Assembly: GCA_020349885.1 (NCBI GenBank)
Contig: CP070701.1
Span: 793,631 to 857,630, forward strand
Length of the DNA: 64,000 nt
DNA from: Acidobacteriota bacterium
GTDB lineage: Bacteria > Acidobacteriota > G020349885
Reading direction: 5' to 3'
The position numbers and the translations under genes are program-made. The stretch's first letter is position 1; every line of letters begins with the position of its first letter. The notes beneath the pieces are model-generated. The model was not told where the DNA came from, did not search any database, and was given only the letters and a program-made list of their open reading frames with translations. Below, in pieces: positions 36,782 through 45,573 of the stretch.

Positions 36782-36813
36782 GGCGGCGGAACGCTTCGAT
36801 GCGCGAGCGCGGC

Positions 36814-37887
36814 TCACGCTTTTTCCAATTCCTCGCAAACGGCCGCTCCCATTTCCTCTGTGCTCACGAGCGTTTTCCCGTCCTCCATAATGTCCTGCGT
36901 TCGGTAGCCTTTCTCCAGGACTTGAGTCACGGATTTCATAATCATCTCGTAGCCCTTTTCCCGGCCGAGGCTGTACTTGAGCATCATGGCGGCCGACAGG
37001 ATTTGGGCGATCGGGTTCGCAACCCCCTTTCCCGCGATGTCGGGGGCGGAGCCTCCCGCGGGTTCGTACATCCCGAATCCTTCTCCACCGATCGAGGCGC
37101 TCGGCAGCATGCCCAGGGAGCCCGTCAACATAGCCGCCTCGTCCGACAGGATGTCCCCGAACATGTTCTCGCACAGCATCACGTCGAACTGCCTGGGGTC
37201 TCTCACGAGCTGCATCGCCGCGTTGTCCACGTACAGGAAATTCACCTCCACGTCCGGGTATTCCTTCTCCAAGGCCTGGACCGTGCTCCTCCACAATATG
37301 CTCGTCGCCAGAATATTGGCCTTGTCCACCAGCGTCAGCTTCCTTTTTCTTTTCCTCGCGATGTCGAAGGCAAGCCGGGAGATTCTTTCGATTTCCCCCT
37401 TCGTGTATCTGGCCTCGTCCACGGCGTAATCCGCGTCCAGCTCCCTCCTGCCGAAATAAATTCCGCTCGTCAACTCCCGAACCACCATTATGTCGAACCC
37501 GTCGCCGATCACCTCCCTCTTCAGCGTCGAGGCGTCCGCCAGGGCCTTGAAGACGATGGCGGGCCTCAGGTTCGCGTAGAGATCGAAGTGCTTCCTCAGC
37601 TTGAGCAGCGCCGCCCTCTCCGGCCGCTCCTCTGGGGGAAGCACGTCCCACTTCGCCCCTCCCACGGCGCCGAAAAGGATGGCCCGGGCCCCTTCGCATG
37701 TCCGGAGGGTCCTGTCGGGCAGGGCGTCGCCGTGTTTGTCGATGGCCGCCCCCCCCACGTCCTCGAACTGATAATGCAGCTTGAAGCGAAGCTTTTCGGA
37801 AATTTTTTCCAGAACCCGTATCGCTTCCTTTATGATTTCCGGGCCGATCCCGTCCCCCGGCAGCACCGCAACGTTATCGCTTTTCAT
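36814..37887 (-). CDS. leuB: 3-isopropylmalate dehydrogenase
   Basis: A 357-residue enzyme oxidising and decarboxylating 3-isopropylmalate in leucine synthesis. It starts MKSDNVAVLPGDGIGPEII and has the substrate/cofactor segments RELTSGIYFG, DEARYT and EPAGGSAPDIAGKG. The length is normal. It overlaps leuD by 14 bp, so leuC, leuD and leuB are translationally linked. The lipoprotein gene follows. Confidence 0.97.
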   Translation of the reverse strand: MKSDNVAVLPGDGIGPEIIKEAIRVLEKISEKLRFKLHYQFEDVGGAAIDKHGDALPDRTLRTCEGARAILFGAVGGAKWDVLPPEERPERAALLKLRKHFDLYANLRPAIVFKALADASTLKREVIGDGFDIMVVRELTSGIYFGRRELDADYAVDEARYTKGEIERISRLAFDIARKRKRKLTLVDKANILATSILWRSTVQALEKEYPDVEVNFLYVDNAAMQLVRDPRQFDVMLCENMFGDILSDEAAMLTGSLGMLPSASIGGEGFGMYEPAGGSAPDIAGKGVANPIAQILSAAMMLKYSLGREKGYEMIMKSVTQVLEKGYRTQDIMEDGKTLVSTEEMGAAVCEELEKA

Positions 37888-38488
37888 CTTGAAACGCTCC
37901 CGCGTATGGAAGTCCCGCCCGCACCCGCTCTACCAGGCTCTCGTCCTGAAGCATCTCGTCCAGGGGGTCCCACGTCCCCTCGATGAGGCTTCTTCGGTGG
38001 CTCTCCCGCTGCTCGACGCCGAAGCGGCAGCCGTCGTACTCCACGCTGCCGGAGACCAGGTCCAGCCGAATTTCGACCGTCGGATTTTCTCGTATGGTGT
38101 TCATCAAGCGCCGTATGTCCTCCTTCGGCCCCGCCGCGATGGCCAGCCCGTTGGCGATGCAGTTTCCGGAAAAAATTTCCGCAAAGCTTTCGCCGACGAT
38201 GGCCTTTATCCCGAACCGGAGCAGGGCCTGGGGCGCATGCTCCCGGCTGGAGCCGCATCCGAAATTCTTGTTCACGACCAAAATGGAGGAGCCGGAAAAC
38301 CGCCCGTCGTTGAACGGATGTTCCTTTGCATTGCCGTCCTCGCCGAAGCGGGCGTTATAAAACACATGTTTTCCCAGGTCGTTGAACGTGACGCACTTCA
38401 AGAATTTTGCCGGGATGATCTGGTCGGTGTCGACGTCGTCGCCTTCCACGAAGATCCCGGTGCCTTTCACTTCGGTGATTTTTTTCAT
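37874..38488 (-). CDS. leuD: 3-isopropylmalate dehydratase small subunit
   Basis: A 204-residue LeuD with the swivelling-domain motifs DDVDTDQIIPAKFLK and NFGCGSSREHAPQAL. With LeuC it isomerises 2- to 3-isopropylmalate. It sits 32 bp after leuC and overlaps leuB. Confidence 0.97.
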   Translation of the reverse strand: MKKITEVKGTGIFVEGDDVDTDQIIPAKFLKCVTFNDLGKHVFYNARFGEDGNAKEHPFNDGRFSGSSILVVNKNFGCGSSREHAPQALLRFGIKAIVGESFAEIFSGNCIANGLAIAAGPKEDIRRLMNTIRENPTVEIRLDLVSGSVEYDGCRFGVEQRESHRRSLIEGTWDPLDEMLQDESLVERVRAGLPYAGAFQDEKR

Positions 38489-38520
38489 CTTTATCTACGG
38501 GGCTCGCTTTGGAAAAAGGG

Positions 38521-39909
38521 TCACAGGTGCTCCCTCACGTCAGCCACGCGGCCTTCGACGGCGGCTGCGGCGACCATGGCCGGGCTCATGAGCAGGGTTC
38601 TTCCTTGGGGGCTCCCCTGCCTGCCCTTGAAGTTCCGATTGGACGAGGACGCGCAAACTTCGTCGCCCACCAACCGGTCGGGGTTCATCGCCAGACACAT
38701 GCTGCACCCCGCGTTCCGCCATTCGAATCCGGCCGCCCTGAAAATTTTTTCCAGGCCCTCTTCTTCGGCTTGCCGCTTCACCGCCGCGGAGCCCGGAACG
38801 ACCATGGCGCGGACGCCCTGGCGGACGCTCTTGCCTTGGACGACCTTGGCCGCCTCCCGCAGGTCGGAGAGCCTGGCGTTGGTGCAGGAGCCGATAAAGG
38901 CCACGTCGATTTTCTTCCCTTTGAGAGATTCTCCCCTCTCGAACCGCATGTACGCGAGCGCGTCGGAAAAAGCGTTCTCCTCCTCCTTTTCAACGCTCCG
39001 GGGAATCGCTTCGCCGATACCTATGCTCTGTCCGGCGTTTACGCCGTACGTAACCATGGGTTCAATGTCAGTGCCACCCAGAACGACCTCGTCGTCGTAG
39101 CGCGCGTCCTCGTCCGACCTTACGGAGTTCCAGAATTCCACCGCGTCGTCAAAGTTCTTCGGCGCGTACTCCCGGCCCTTCAGGTAGTCGTACGTGACCC
39201 GGTCCGGGTTCACGTAGCCCATCCGCGCCCCTCCCTCGATACTCATGTTGCACACGGTCATTCTTTCATCCATGGAGAAATTATCCATAACCTCTCCCCC
39301 GTACTCGTAGGCGTGGCCGATGCCTCCCTTGGCTCCCAATTCCCGGATGACTTTCAAGATAACGTCCTTCGCGTATACCCCTTTCCCCAGGCGTCCCTCC
39401 ACGCGAATTTTTCTCAGCTTCGGCTTCGCCATGGCCAGGCACCCCGTGGCCAAAACGTCCCGCACCTGCGTCGTTCCCACCCCCATCGCCAGGGCGCCGA
39501 AGGCGCCGTGCGTGCTCGTGTGGCTGTCGCCGCAGGCGATCGTCATGCCGGGCTGCGTCAGGCCGTTCTCGGGACCGACGACATGCACGATTCCATGCCG
39601 CTCGTCCCACGGGCCAAAGAACCGGATCGCGCCTTCCCTGACATTTTCCTCCAAGGCCCTCATCATCTCCTCGGCGAGAGGGTCCTCGAACGGCCTCGAC
39701 GCGTCCAGTGTGGGAATGATGTGGTCCACGGCGGCCGCGGTGTGCCCGGGGTACTTCACTTTCAACCCGCGCTCCCGAAGCATGGAAAACGCCTGCGGGC
39801 TCGTCACCTCGTGAATGAGGTGCAGGCCGATGAATATCTGGTCCAATCCCGATTGCAGCTCCGCAACCTTGTGGATTTCCCAAATTTTATCCAGCAGTGT
39901 TTTTCCCAT
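38521..39909 (-). CDS. leuC: 3-isopropylmalate dehydratase large subunit
   Basis: A 462-residue LeuC of the aconitase superfamily. It has the [4Fe-4S] cysteine motif [15 protein letters not shown], the second cysteine pair region [12 protein letters not shown], and [14 protein letters not shown]. It is the first gene of leuCDB on the minus strand. In many bacteria leuA would lie immediately upstream; here leuA is 8.7 kb away behind four opposite-strand genes. Confidence 0.97.
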   Translation of the reverse strand: MGKTLLDKIWEIHKVAELQSGLDQIFIGLHLIHEVTSPQAFSMLRERGLKVKYPGHTAAAVDHIIPTLDASRPFEDPLAEEMMRALEENVREGAIRFFGPWDERHGIVHVVGPENGLTQPGMTIACGDSHTSTHGAFGALAMGVGTTQVRDVLATGCLAMAKPKLRKIRVEGRLGKGVYAKDVILKVIRELGAKGGIGHAYEYGGEVMDNFSMDERMTVCNMSIEGGARMGYVNPDRVTYDYLKGREYAPKNFDDAVEFWNSVRSDEDARYDDEVVLGGTDIEPMVTYGVNAGQSIGIGEAIPRSVEKEEENAFSDALAYMRFERGESLKGKKIDVAFIGSCTNARLSDLREAAKVVQGKSVRQGVRAMVVPGSAAVKRQAEEEGLEKIFRAAGFEWRNAGCSMCLAMNPDRLVGDEVCASSSNRNFKGRQGSPQGRTLLMSPAMVAAAAVEGRVADVREHL

Positions 39910-39986
39910 GGAAAGTTCCGAGAAAAAAAGAAACGTGCATCCTACAGGCTAAGATTATCACGGACAGGAGGGGGTGGGCAAGCGGT

Positions 39987-40033
39987 GGCGGAAAATCGGC
40001 GAGGTGAGTATAATGGACGGAAGCCGCGCGGCA
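39987..40033 (+). promoter_or_regulatory. Promoter-bearing 47-bp repeat, copy 1
   Basis: Contains a perfect TATAAT -10 box (40009-40014). It is about 43/47 identical by hand alignment to 44344-44390, which lies upstream of the glutaminase gene. The -35 region is not evident. It probably starts transcription of the permease gene at 40128. The rest of 39910-40127 shows nothing further. Confidence 0.65.
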
Positions 40034-40127
40034 TGTGCGGCATGTGTCGGGATACTCTTTTGCCTCGGGACTGCGTGAACAACAATACGTTGGCTCCGTC
40101 AACAAATTGTAAAGGAGGTAAGCACCC

Positions 40128-41549
40128 ATGGCATCGGAAAAACCAACGTCTATCTCCATACGGCGGCTCGCCGTCTGTCTGGCCATTGGCGCGGCCGCAT
40201 GGGTCGTTCCCGCACCCGAAGGGTTAACGGCGGCGGGATGGCATGTGCTCGGGGTCTTTGCCGCCACGATTGCGAGCTTTGTCATACGGCCGCTGCCGAT
40301 GGGAGCGATGGTATTGCTCGGATTGATCGCACTCTCCGTAACAGGAACACTTCCCTACAAGAGCATGCTGGAGGCGTTCGGCAACATTACCGTCTGGCTG
40401 GTGGTTGCAGCGTTTCTTCTCGCCGGAGCGGTTGGCCGAACCGGCTTTGGCCGGAGGATCGCGCTCGGCTTCATGGCCTTTCTCGGGCGCTCGACGCTCG
40501 GGCTCGGCTACTCGGTCTGTGCCTCGGAGGTTGTCCTTGGGCCGATCGTTCCATCCAACACGGCCCGCGGTGGTGGAATCATAGCTCCCATCATAAGATC
40601 GCTGTGCGTAGAGCTCAACTCACATCCCTCCGAGCAACCGGAGCGGGCGGGTCGGTATCTGACCCTGGTGGGGGCGCATGCGAACCTCGTTACGGCCGCC
40701 ATGTTTTTGACCGGAATGGCGGCTAACCCGCTGTTGAAGGCGGCGGCTGAAGATGTCTTTCAGATAGATTTCGGTTTTTGCACCTGGGCGATCGGAGCGC
40801 TCGTTCCAGGACTTGTCTCGCTTGGTCTGCTCCCCCTGTTAATGTATAAGCTCTCCCCGCCGACGCTCAAGGATTCCCGAGCCGCTCAGGAAAAGGCGCG
40901 CTCCGACCTCAAGGCCATGGGCCGCTGGACGCGAGGCCAGATAGTCATGGCGGCGGTTTTCGTGCTACTGCTGGTGCTCTGGTCCACAAAGCCGATCCAC
41001 GGGATGGGGACCGGGCTGGTGGCCTGGCTCGGGGTTTGCATACTGCTCGTATCGGGCACCGAGGGCTGGCAGGACGTGACGGGAAACGCCAGAGCCTGGG
41101 ACACGTTGTTCTGGCTCGGCGGCCTGTTGGCCATGGCGGGCGCTCTCAAATCCGAGGGCGTGGTCGGCTGGTTCGCGCAGGCGATGCAAGACCAGGTGGC
41201 CGGACTTGGCAGCATCACGCTCGTGCTGATCCTCGCCCTCATTTATTTCTACTCCATGTACGGTTTCTCGATGCTGACGGCCCACATCTCGGCGCTTGCG
41301 ACCGCCTTTTTCGCAATCGCCGCGAGCGCCGGCGCCCCGCCCATGCTCACGATTGCGCTGCTGGCGTACTTCTCGAACCTGTGCGCTTGCACCACGAACT
41401 ACTCGACGGGGCCGGTGATCATCTACTTCGGCTTGGGCTACGTGCCGTCGCAGAGTTGGTTCAAGGTCGGCGCGCTCGTATCTCTTTTCCACCTGGCCGT
41501 ATGGCTTGGCGTGGGGATGGCTTGGTGGAAAATCCTCGGCTGGTGGTGA
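40128..41549 (+). CDS. DASS-family anion permease (CitT/SODiT1-like)
   Basis: A 473-residue membrane protein with about 12 helices of the divalent anion/sodium symporter (DASS, SLC13) family. The first substrate-site motif is Ser143-Asn144-Thr145 in VPSNTARGGG. The second half carries FSNLCACTTNYSTGP as in CitT/2-oxoglutarate-malate translocators. Likely substrates are di- or tricarboxylates or related anions; specificity is not readable. A very strong RBS (AAAGGAGG) precedes the ATG. DASS proteins share the IT-superfamily fold with TRAP DctM, which matters because the next gene encodes TRAP-type (TAXI) binding domains. Confidence 0.92.
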   Translation: MASEKPTSISIRRLAVCLAIGAAAWVVPAPEGLTAAGWHVLGVFAATIASFVIRPLPMGAMVLLGLIALSVTGTLPYKSMLEAFGNITVWLVVAAFLLAGAVGRTGFGRRIALGFMAFLGRSTLGLGYSVCASEVVLGPIVPSNTARGGGIIAPIIRSLCVELNSHPSEQPERAGRYLTLVGAHANLVTAAMFLTGMAANPLLKAAAEDVFQIDFGFCTWAIGALVPGLVSLGLLPLLMYKLSPPTLKDSRAAQEKARSDLKAMGRWTRGQIVMAAVFVLLLVLWSTKPIHGMGTGLVAWLGVCILLVSGTEGWQDVTGNARAWDTLFWLGGLLAMAGALKSEGVVGWFAQAMQDQVAGLGSITLVLILALIYFYSMYGFSMLTAHISALATAFFAIAASAGAPPMLTIALLAYFSNLCACTTNYSTGPVIIYFGLGYVPSQSWFKVGALVSLFHLAVWLGVGMAWWKILGWW

Positions 41550-41735
41550 GTCCAGGGCATTCTTCAGCCAAGGCTCAAGAATGTCCTGCTTCGACGGGAG
41601 CAGACGAAGGACTTGGGATGGGTGAGGTGTCGTGGGAAGCCCGCTCATTACCAAACTCTGTTTCGTCGGTCGCGGGGTGCTTCTCTTTAGCGCAGCGCCG
41701 TGGCAGGGCGCCATCAAATATAGCAAATCCGATCA

Positions 41736-41744
41736 TGCTATAAT
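41736..41744 (+). promoter_or_regulatory. Extended -10 promoter before the tandem-TAXI gene
   Basis: TGCTATAAT is a full extended -10 (TGnTATAAT). No good -35 is seen, as is usual for this class. The gap 41550-41818 also holds a hairpin cattctt...aagaatg (about 41557-41583) just after the permease stop, which could be a weak terminator. Confidence 0.55.
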
Positions 41745-41818
41745 GATAGTTCGCAAAAGAAAGGCTTTTCCATGAGCCAAAAAGAACGGTGTTTGTTGGT
41801 TATCATGGGGAGGATCGC

Positions 41819-44302
41819 ATGAGCCGCCGCACGCTCGCATGGCTCGTTGCCTTGAGTGCCATTCTGATCGTGCTGGTGGCGGTGGTTGTCCGGCTCAGGC
41901 CGAAGCCTTCACTGCAGCACCTGAAGATATCAACCGCAACCATAGGGGGCACTTACTACCCGCTAGGGGCTCAACTCGCCCGAATTCTCGAGCAACTTCC
42001 AGGCCGGCCCATCCAGCGCGCGGTGGCGGAACAGTCAAACGGTTCGGTCGAGAACATCCAGCGCCTGGTCAACGCACAGGCTGATGTTGCTTTTGTCATG
42101 GGGCCGGCACTTTTCAGGGCTATCCGCGAAAGTCCCGAAGCCGAGTCGACCATAAGCGTTCTCGCCCGTCTCTACAAGGATGACGTTCTCGTCGTGGTAC
42201 GCAAGGAGACGGGAATTAGGAACATAGCCGGCCTGAAGAATGCAAGACTCTTCATTGGTTCCCGGACCAGCGGAACACGGATGGCGGCGACGCATATCCT
42301 CGAAACCGTCGGCCTCTCCGAAAATGACTATACGGCCGACGACGCTGGAAGCTTCGCGGAGGCCGCGAACAGACTCATAGAAGGAGATATCGACGCGGCG
42401 TTCTTCATGGTGGGGATGCCGGCCGAAGCAGTGCAGAGAGTACTTGAATGGGGAGGGGCCGAACTGCTGAGCATGGCTGCCGAGACCCGACGACAACTGG
42501 CATCGGGCCCGGACAGCATCGGGCTGGCAGCGGACGAGTTGCCTGCGAATCTCTTTCCGAATCAACCCAAAAGCATCCACACCATGTCCGCGGACGTCTT
42601 TCTCGTCGCCCGGAACGACCTCCCGCGGGACATAGGTTTTATCATCGTCAAGGCGCTTTTCGACAATATCGCCGACTTGCTGCTTGCGCACCCCAAGGCC
42701 CAGGATGTCAAGTTGACGGAGGCCTTCGATGTGCCGGAAGGCCTCCCCTTTCACGCGGGCGCGGCGAAATTCCGGAAAACGGAGGAGGGCTCGCTGCTCA
42801 TAGCCACGGGAGCCATCGAGGGGAAAAACTACCGACTCGGCAAGATGATGCAGGCGCTGCTCGCCGAGCGCGGGATTCCCGCCCGGGTGACCCACAGCGA
42901 CGGATCTCTGGAAAACGCGATGCTGCTCAGCAAGCGCCCTTCGATAGCCATCATGCAATACGACGCCGCCCTGGCCTCGCGCTTCGGCAAGCCCCGATTC
43001 GTGTATAACCTCGATCTCGACGAGCTCAGCGTTCCCACCGTCAGCAACATACAGCGACTCGCCGTTCTGCACGACGCGAAAGTCCAAATGTTCATACGCA
43101 GAGAGAAGCTTGCACTACTGGAGGAAAGCCTCAACCAAGGCCTTCCGCCTTCGAAACGAACGGCGATCACGACGCTGGGTGAGGTAGCAACGGCTCTGGG
43201 GAAGCTGCCGCCGGGCGAGCCGAAGCTCCGGGTGTGCCTCGGCCCGGTGAACAGCGCCACGCAGATGGTCGCGCGAGTCGTCTTGAAGCACCATGGTGTT
43301 CACTCGGATTCAATCACGCCGTTGTTTCTGTCGGTTCCGAACATGGTGGCACGGCTCCACAGCGAAGAGATAGACGTGGGTTTCTTCGTCAGCTACGTGC
43401 CCTGCCTGGCGATAAGAACGATCCTCAACGACGACTCGATCAAGCTTCTGTCCATGGCGCCGAAAGAACAGGCTCTGATGTCGGGAACCGTTTTCACCAT
43501 GTCCACGATCGAGCCCGGCACGTACGCGTGTCAAAGGGAAGACGAGCCGGCGATTCAAACCCTTTCCATCCACGAGGTGCTGGCCACCACGGAAGACCTG
43601 CCGTTCGACGTCAAGGCCATCACGAGGGCGATCTTCGAAGGGGAAGCGTTTCTGAACATTGCTGGCGGGGCGGATGCGCTGGCGCTGGATCTCGCTTCGC
43701 TCCCGCTGCATCCCGATGCGAAGGAGTATTACCAGGAGGCCGGGCACCTTCCCGCCACCTTCGTGTGGCACCAGCCTTTCGAGTGGATCCATGCAACGTG
43801 GCGCCTCCTGGCGACTCTCGTGATTGTTGTCGCCGGCTGTGCGGGCGTCATCAAGCTGAAGCGTAACCGAACCGCCACCGAAATTGGAAGAAAAATTCTC
43901 GCTATCTCTCCTGGAGTGACCGAGTCGGACTCGGTGGAAAAGTTGCTGGTGATCCGCGATGAAATTCAAGAGCGAGTTCGCAGAAGATGGTGGCACTTGG
44001 GAGAGCTGGACAACTCTCACTGGCGCTACCTGCACGGTCTGATTGACGACAGGGTGAACGAAGCAAAGAAAATCCTGACGAGGGCGCTGGTCTCCGAGAT
44101 CCGACGCTACGGGAAGGACGGCGCCATGGATGGTGCGGTGCGGCAAGCGCGGCATGATTCCCTCATGCAACGCATCTGGGCTTTCTTCGAGTCGGGCGAA
44201 CTGGAGGCGGCACAGCACGATCTGCTCTTGAAAATGTTGCAAGACCACGCCCCGCAAGACTCCGTGGAACAGACGCCCCGCGATGAAAAAGATGAGTCCT
44301 AA
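41819..44302 (+). CDS. Membrane-tethered tandem TAXI solute-binding protein
   Basis: An 827-residue protein with an N-terminal membrane anchor (about 6-26). TAXI domain 1 covers about residues 33-325: STATIGGTYYPLGAQLARIL, SNGSVENI, FIGSRTSGTR, and a LPFHAGAAK end. TAXI-like domain 2 covers about 327-635: ATGAIEGKNYRLGKMMQALL, SDGSLENAMLL, and a LPLHPDAKEYYQEAG end. A second membrane segment (about 655-675) leads to a helical cytoplasmic tail of about 150 residues. TAXI domains are binding components of TRAP transporters, often for glutamate-like ligands. No TRAP DctM gene is present; a DASS permease precedes it. The ATG at 41819 has GGGGAGG upstream. Confidence 0.85.
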   Translation: MSRRTLAWLVALSAILIVLVAVVVRLRPKPSLQHLKISTATIGGTYYPLGAQLARILEQLPGRPIQRAVAEQSNGSVENIQRLVNAQADVAFVMGPALFRAIRESPEAESTISVLARLYKDDVLVVVRKETGIRNIAGLKNARLFIGSRTSGTRMAATHILETVGLSENDYTADDAGSFAEAANRLIEGDIDAAFFMVGMPAEAVQRVLEWGGAELLSMAAETRRQLASGPDSIGLAADELPANLFPNQPKSIHTMSADVFLVARNDLPRDIGFIIVKALFDNIADLLLAHPKAQDVKLTEAFDVPEGLPFHAGAAKFRKTEEGSLLIATGAIEGKNYRLGKMMQALLAERGIPARVTHSDGSLENAMLLSKRPSIAIMQYDAALASRFGKPRFVYNLDLDELSVPTVSNIQRLAVLHDAKVQMFIRREKLALLEESLNQGLPPSKRTAITTLGEVATALGKLPPGEPKLRVCLGPVNSATQMVARVVLKHHGVHSDSITPLFLSVPNMVARLHSEEIDVGFFVSYVPCLAIRTILNDDSIKLLSMAPKEQALMSGTVFTMSTIEPGTYACQREDEPAIQTLSIHEVLATTEDLPFDVKAITRAIFEGEAFLNIAGGADALALDLASLPLHPDAKEYYQEAGHLPATFVWHQPFEWIHATWRLLATLVIVVAGCAGVIKLKRNRTATEIGRKILAISPGVTESDSVEKLLVIRDEIQERVRRRWWHLGELDNSHWRYLHGLIDDRVNEAKKILTRALVSEIRRYGKDGAMDGAVRQARHDSLMQRIWAFFESGELEAAQHDLLLKMLQDHAPQDSVEQTPRDEKDES

Positions 44303-44311
44303 AGCTTGTCG

Positions 44312-44353
44312 CCTGGCCGTTCGGCTCGGCGTGGGGACGGCTTGGTGGAAAAT
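44312..44353 (+). pseudogene. Remnant of a second DASS gene 3' end
   Basis: These 42 bp match 41492-41533, the codons for the C-terminus of the DASS permease (LAVWLGVGMAWWKI), at about 38/42 positions by hand alignment. In frame the remnant reads LAVRLGVGTAWWKI. No upstream part of the gene remains. It is fused directly to the promoter repeat at 44344-44390. Confidence 0.7.
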
Positions 44354-44390
44354 TGGCGAGGTGAGTATAATGAGCGGAAGCCGCGCGGCA
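44344..44390 (+). promoter_or_regulatory. Promoter-bearing 47-bp repeat, copy 2
   Basis: Near copy of 39987-40033 with the same TATAAT (44366-44371). It probably drives the glutaminase gene and the channel-fusion gene behind it. Together the two copies suggest shared control of both halves of the cluster. Confidence 0.65.
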
Positions 44391-44468
44391 GGCTGGTCAC
44401 GAAATACCCGCGGAGCTTGTCCGCAGAGCTTCGGCTTTTAGCTGGGAAAAAGAAAACAGGAGGCAATA

Positions 44469-45518
44469 GTGAAAGTTTTGAAAATATATATCCATCTATT
44501 GCTCTTTGTCCTCTTTATAGCGAGTCCCCATGTTTCCTGGGCCGAGGAGGCCTTTTCCGCAGGCACGATTCTTCCCACCTCGCCCCAAGAGATAGAGCAA
44601 ACGCTTTCAGAAATGCACCAAAAATATATGGCCCTTAAGGACGGAGAGGTGTATATCTCCGGAACAGAACAGGTGAATCCCGACTGGTTTGGTATCGCCA
44701 TCGCGACGGTTGACGGCCGCGTCCACATGGTCGGGAATGCGGACACGCCCTTTCCGATTCAATCGATCGCCAAGCCTTTCGTCTATGGGCTGGCCTTGGA
44801 AGACCACGGCCGCGAGATTATGCTGAAGAAAGTAGGCGTGAATGCCACGGGCCTTCCCTACGACTCCATCATCGCTTCCACTGTTCGGGCGAAGCAATTG
44901 CAAAACCCCATGGTCAGCGCCGGAGCGATTGCCACGACAAGCCTCATCAAAGGCTCGACCGCGAAAAAGAAATGGGCCCGCGTGCGCCGCGTGTTCTCTC
45001 GCTATGCCGGCCACACACTGCCGTTGAACGAGCAGGTGTACCAAGCGGAAATGAAACAGAGTGCCATGAGCCGGGCGCTGGCGGAACTTTTAAGCGCCTA
45101 CCATCTTCTTTACGCCAAGGTGGACGACACCATCGCGCTGTACCTCAAGGGAACCTCCCAAAGCGTCACGGCAAAAGATTTGGCCATCATGGGAGCAACC
45201 CTAGCCAATTGGGGCGCCAATCCTCTCACGCAGGAACGGGCAATCAAAGAAAAGTATGTGCAGAACATCCTCTCCGCCATGGTAACGGCCGGCCTCTATG
45301 ATGACTCCGGGGAATGGCTGTTCAAGGTCGGCCTGCCCGGGAAAAGCGGCGTGGGAGGCGGCATTGTGGCGGTCGTTCCGGGAAGATTCGCCGTTGCCGT
45401 CTATTCTCCGCCTCTAGACTCGAGCGGCAACAGCGTCCGTGGTGTCCACGTCGTTCAAGACCTGTCGAATCGATGGGATTTGCACATGTTTTCTCCGCGC
45501 AGGGAAGAGTCACGCTGA
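44469..45518 (+). CDS. Secreted glutaminase
   Basis: A 349-residue member of the glutaminase (GlsA) family, serine-dependent beta-lactamase-like fold. It has the catalytic Ser99-Ile-Ala-Lys102 (SIAKPF), NPMVSAGAIA and GLPGKSGVGGGIVAV. It deamidates glutamine to glutamate. Unlike usual cytosolic GlsA it carries a strong signal peptide (residues 1-25, ending VSWAEEAF), so the reaction should occur in the periplasm or outside. The start is a GTG preceded by AGGAGG. Several long insert regions (RVFSRYAGHTL and others) differ from standard enzymes. AT-rich 5' end; lower GC than flanking genes. The channel gene follows after 55 bp. Confidence 0.9.
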   Translation: MKVLKIYIHLLLFVLFIASPHVSWAEEAFSAGTILPTSPQEIEQTLSEMHQKYMALKDGEVYISGTEQVNPDWFGIAIATVDGRVHMVGNADTPFPIQSIAKPFVYGLALEDHGREIMLKKVGVNATGLPYDSIIASTVRAKQLQNPMVSAGAIATTSLIKGSTAKKKWARVRRVFSRYAGHTLPLNEQVYQAEMKQSAMSRALAELLSAYHLLYAKVDDTIALYLKGTSQSVTAKDLAIMGATLANWGANPLTQERAIKEKYVQNILSAMVTAGLYDDSGEWLFKVGLPGKSGVGGGIVAVVPGRFAVAVYSPPLDSSGNSVRGVHVVQDLSNRWDLHMFSPRREESR

Positions 45519-45573
45519 GAGACCTCGTGCGCTCATTCGAGAGCAGCAGCGGAAAACGCAGCAGAGAAACGTA

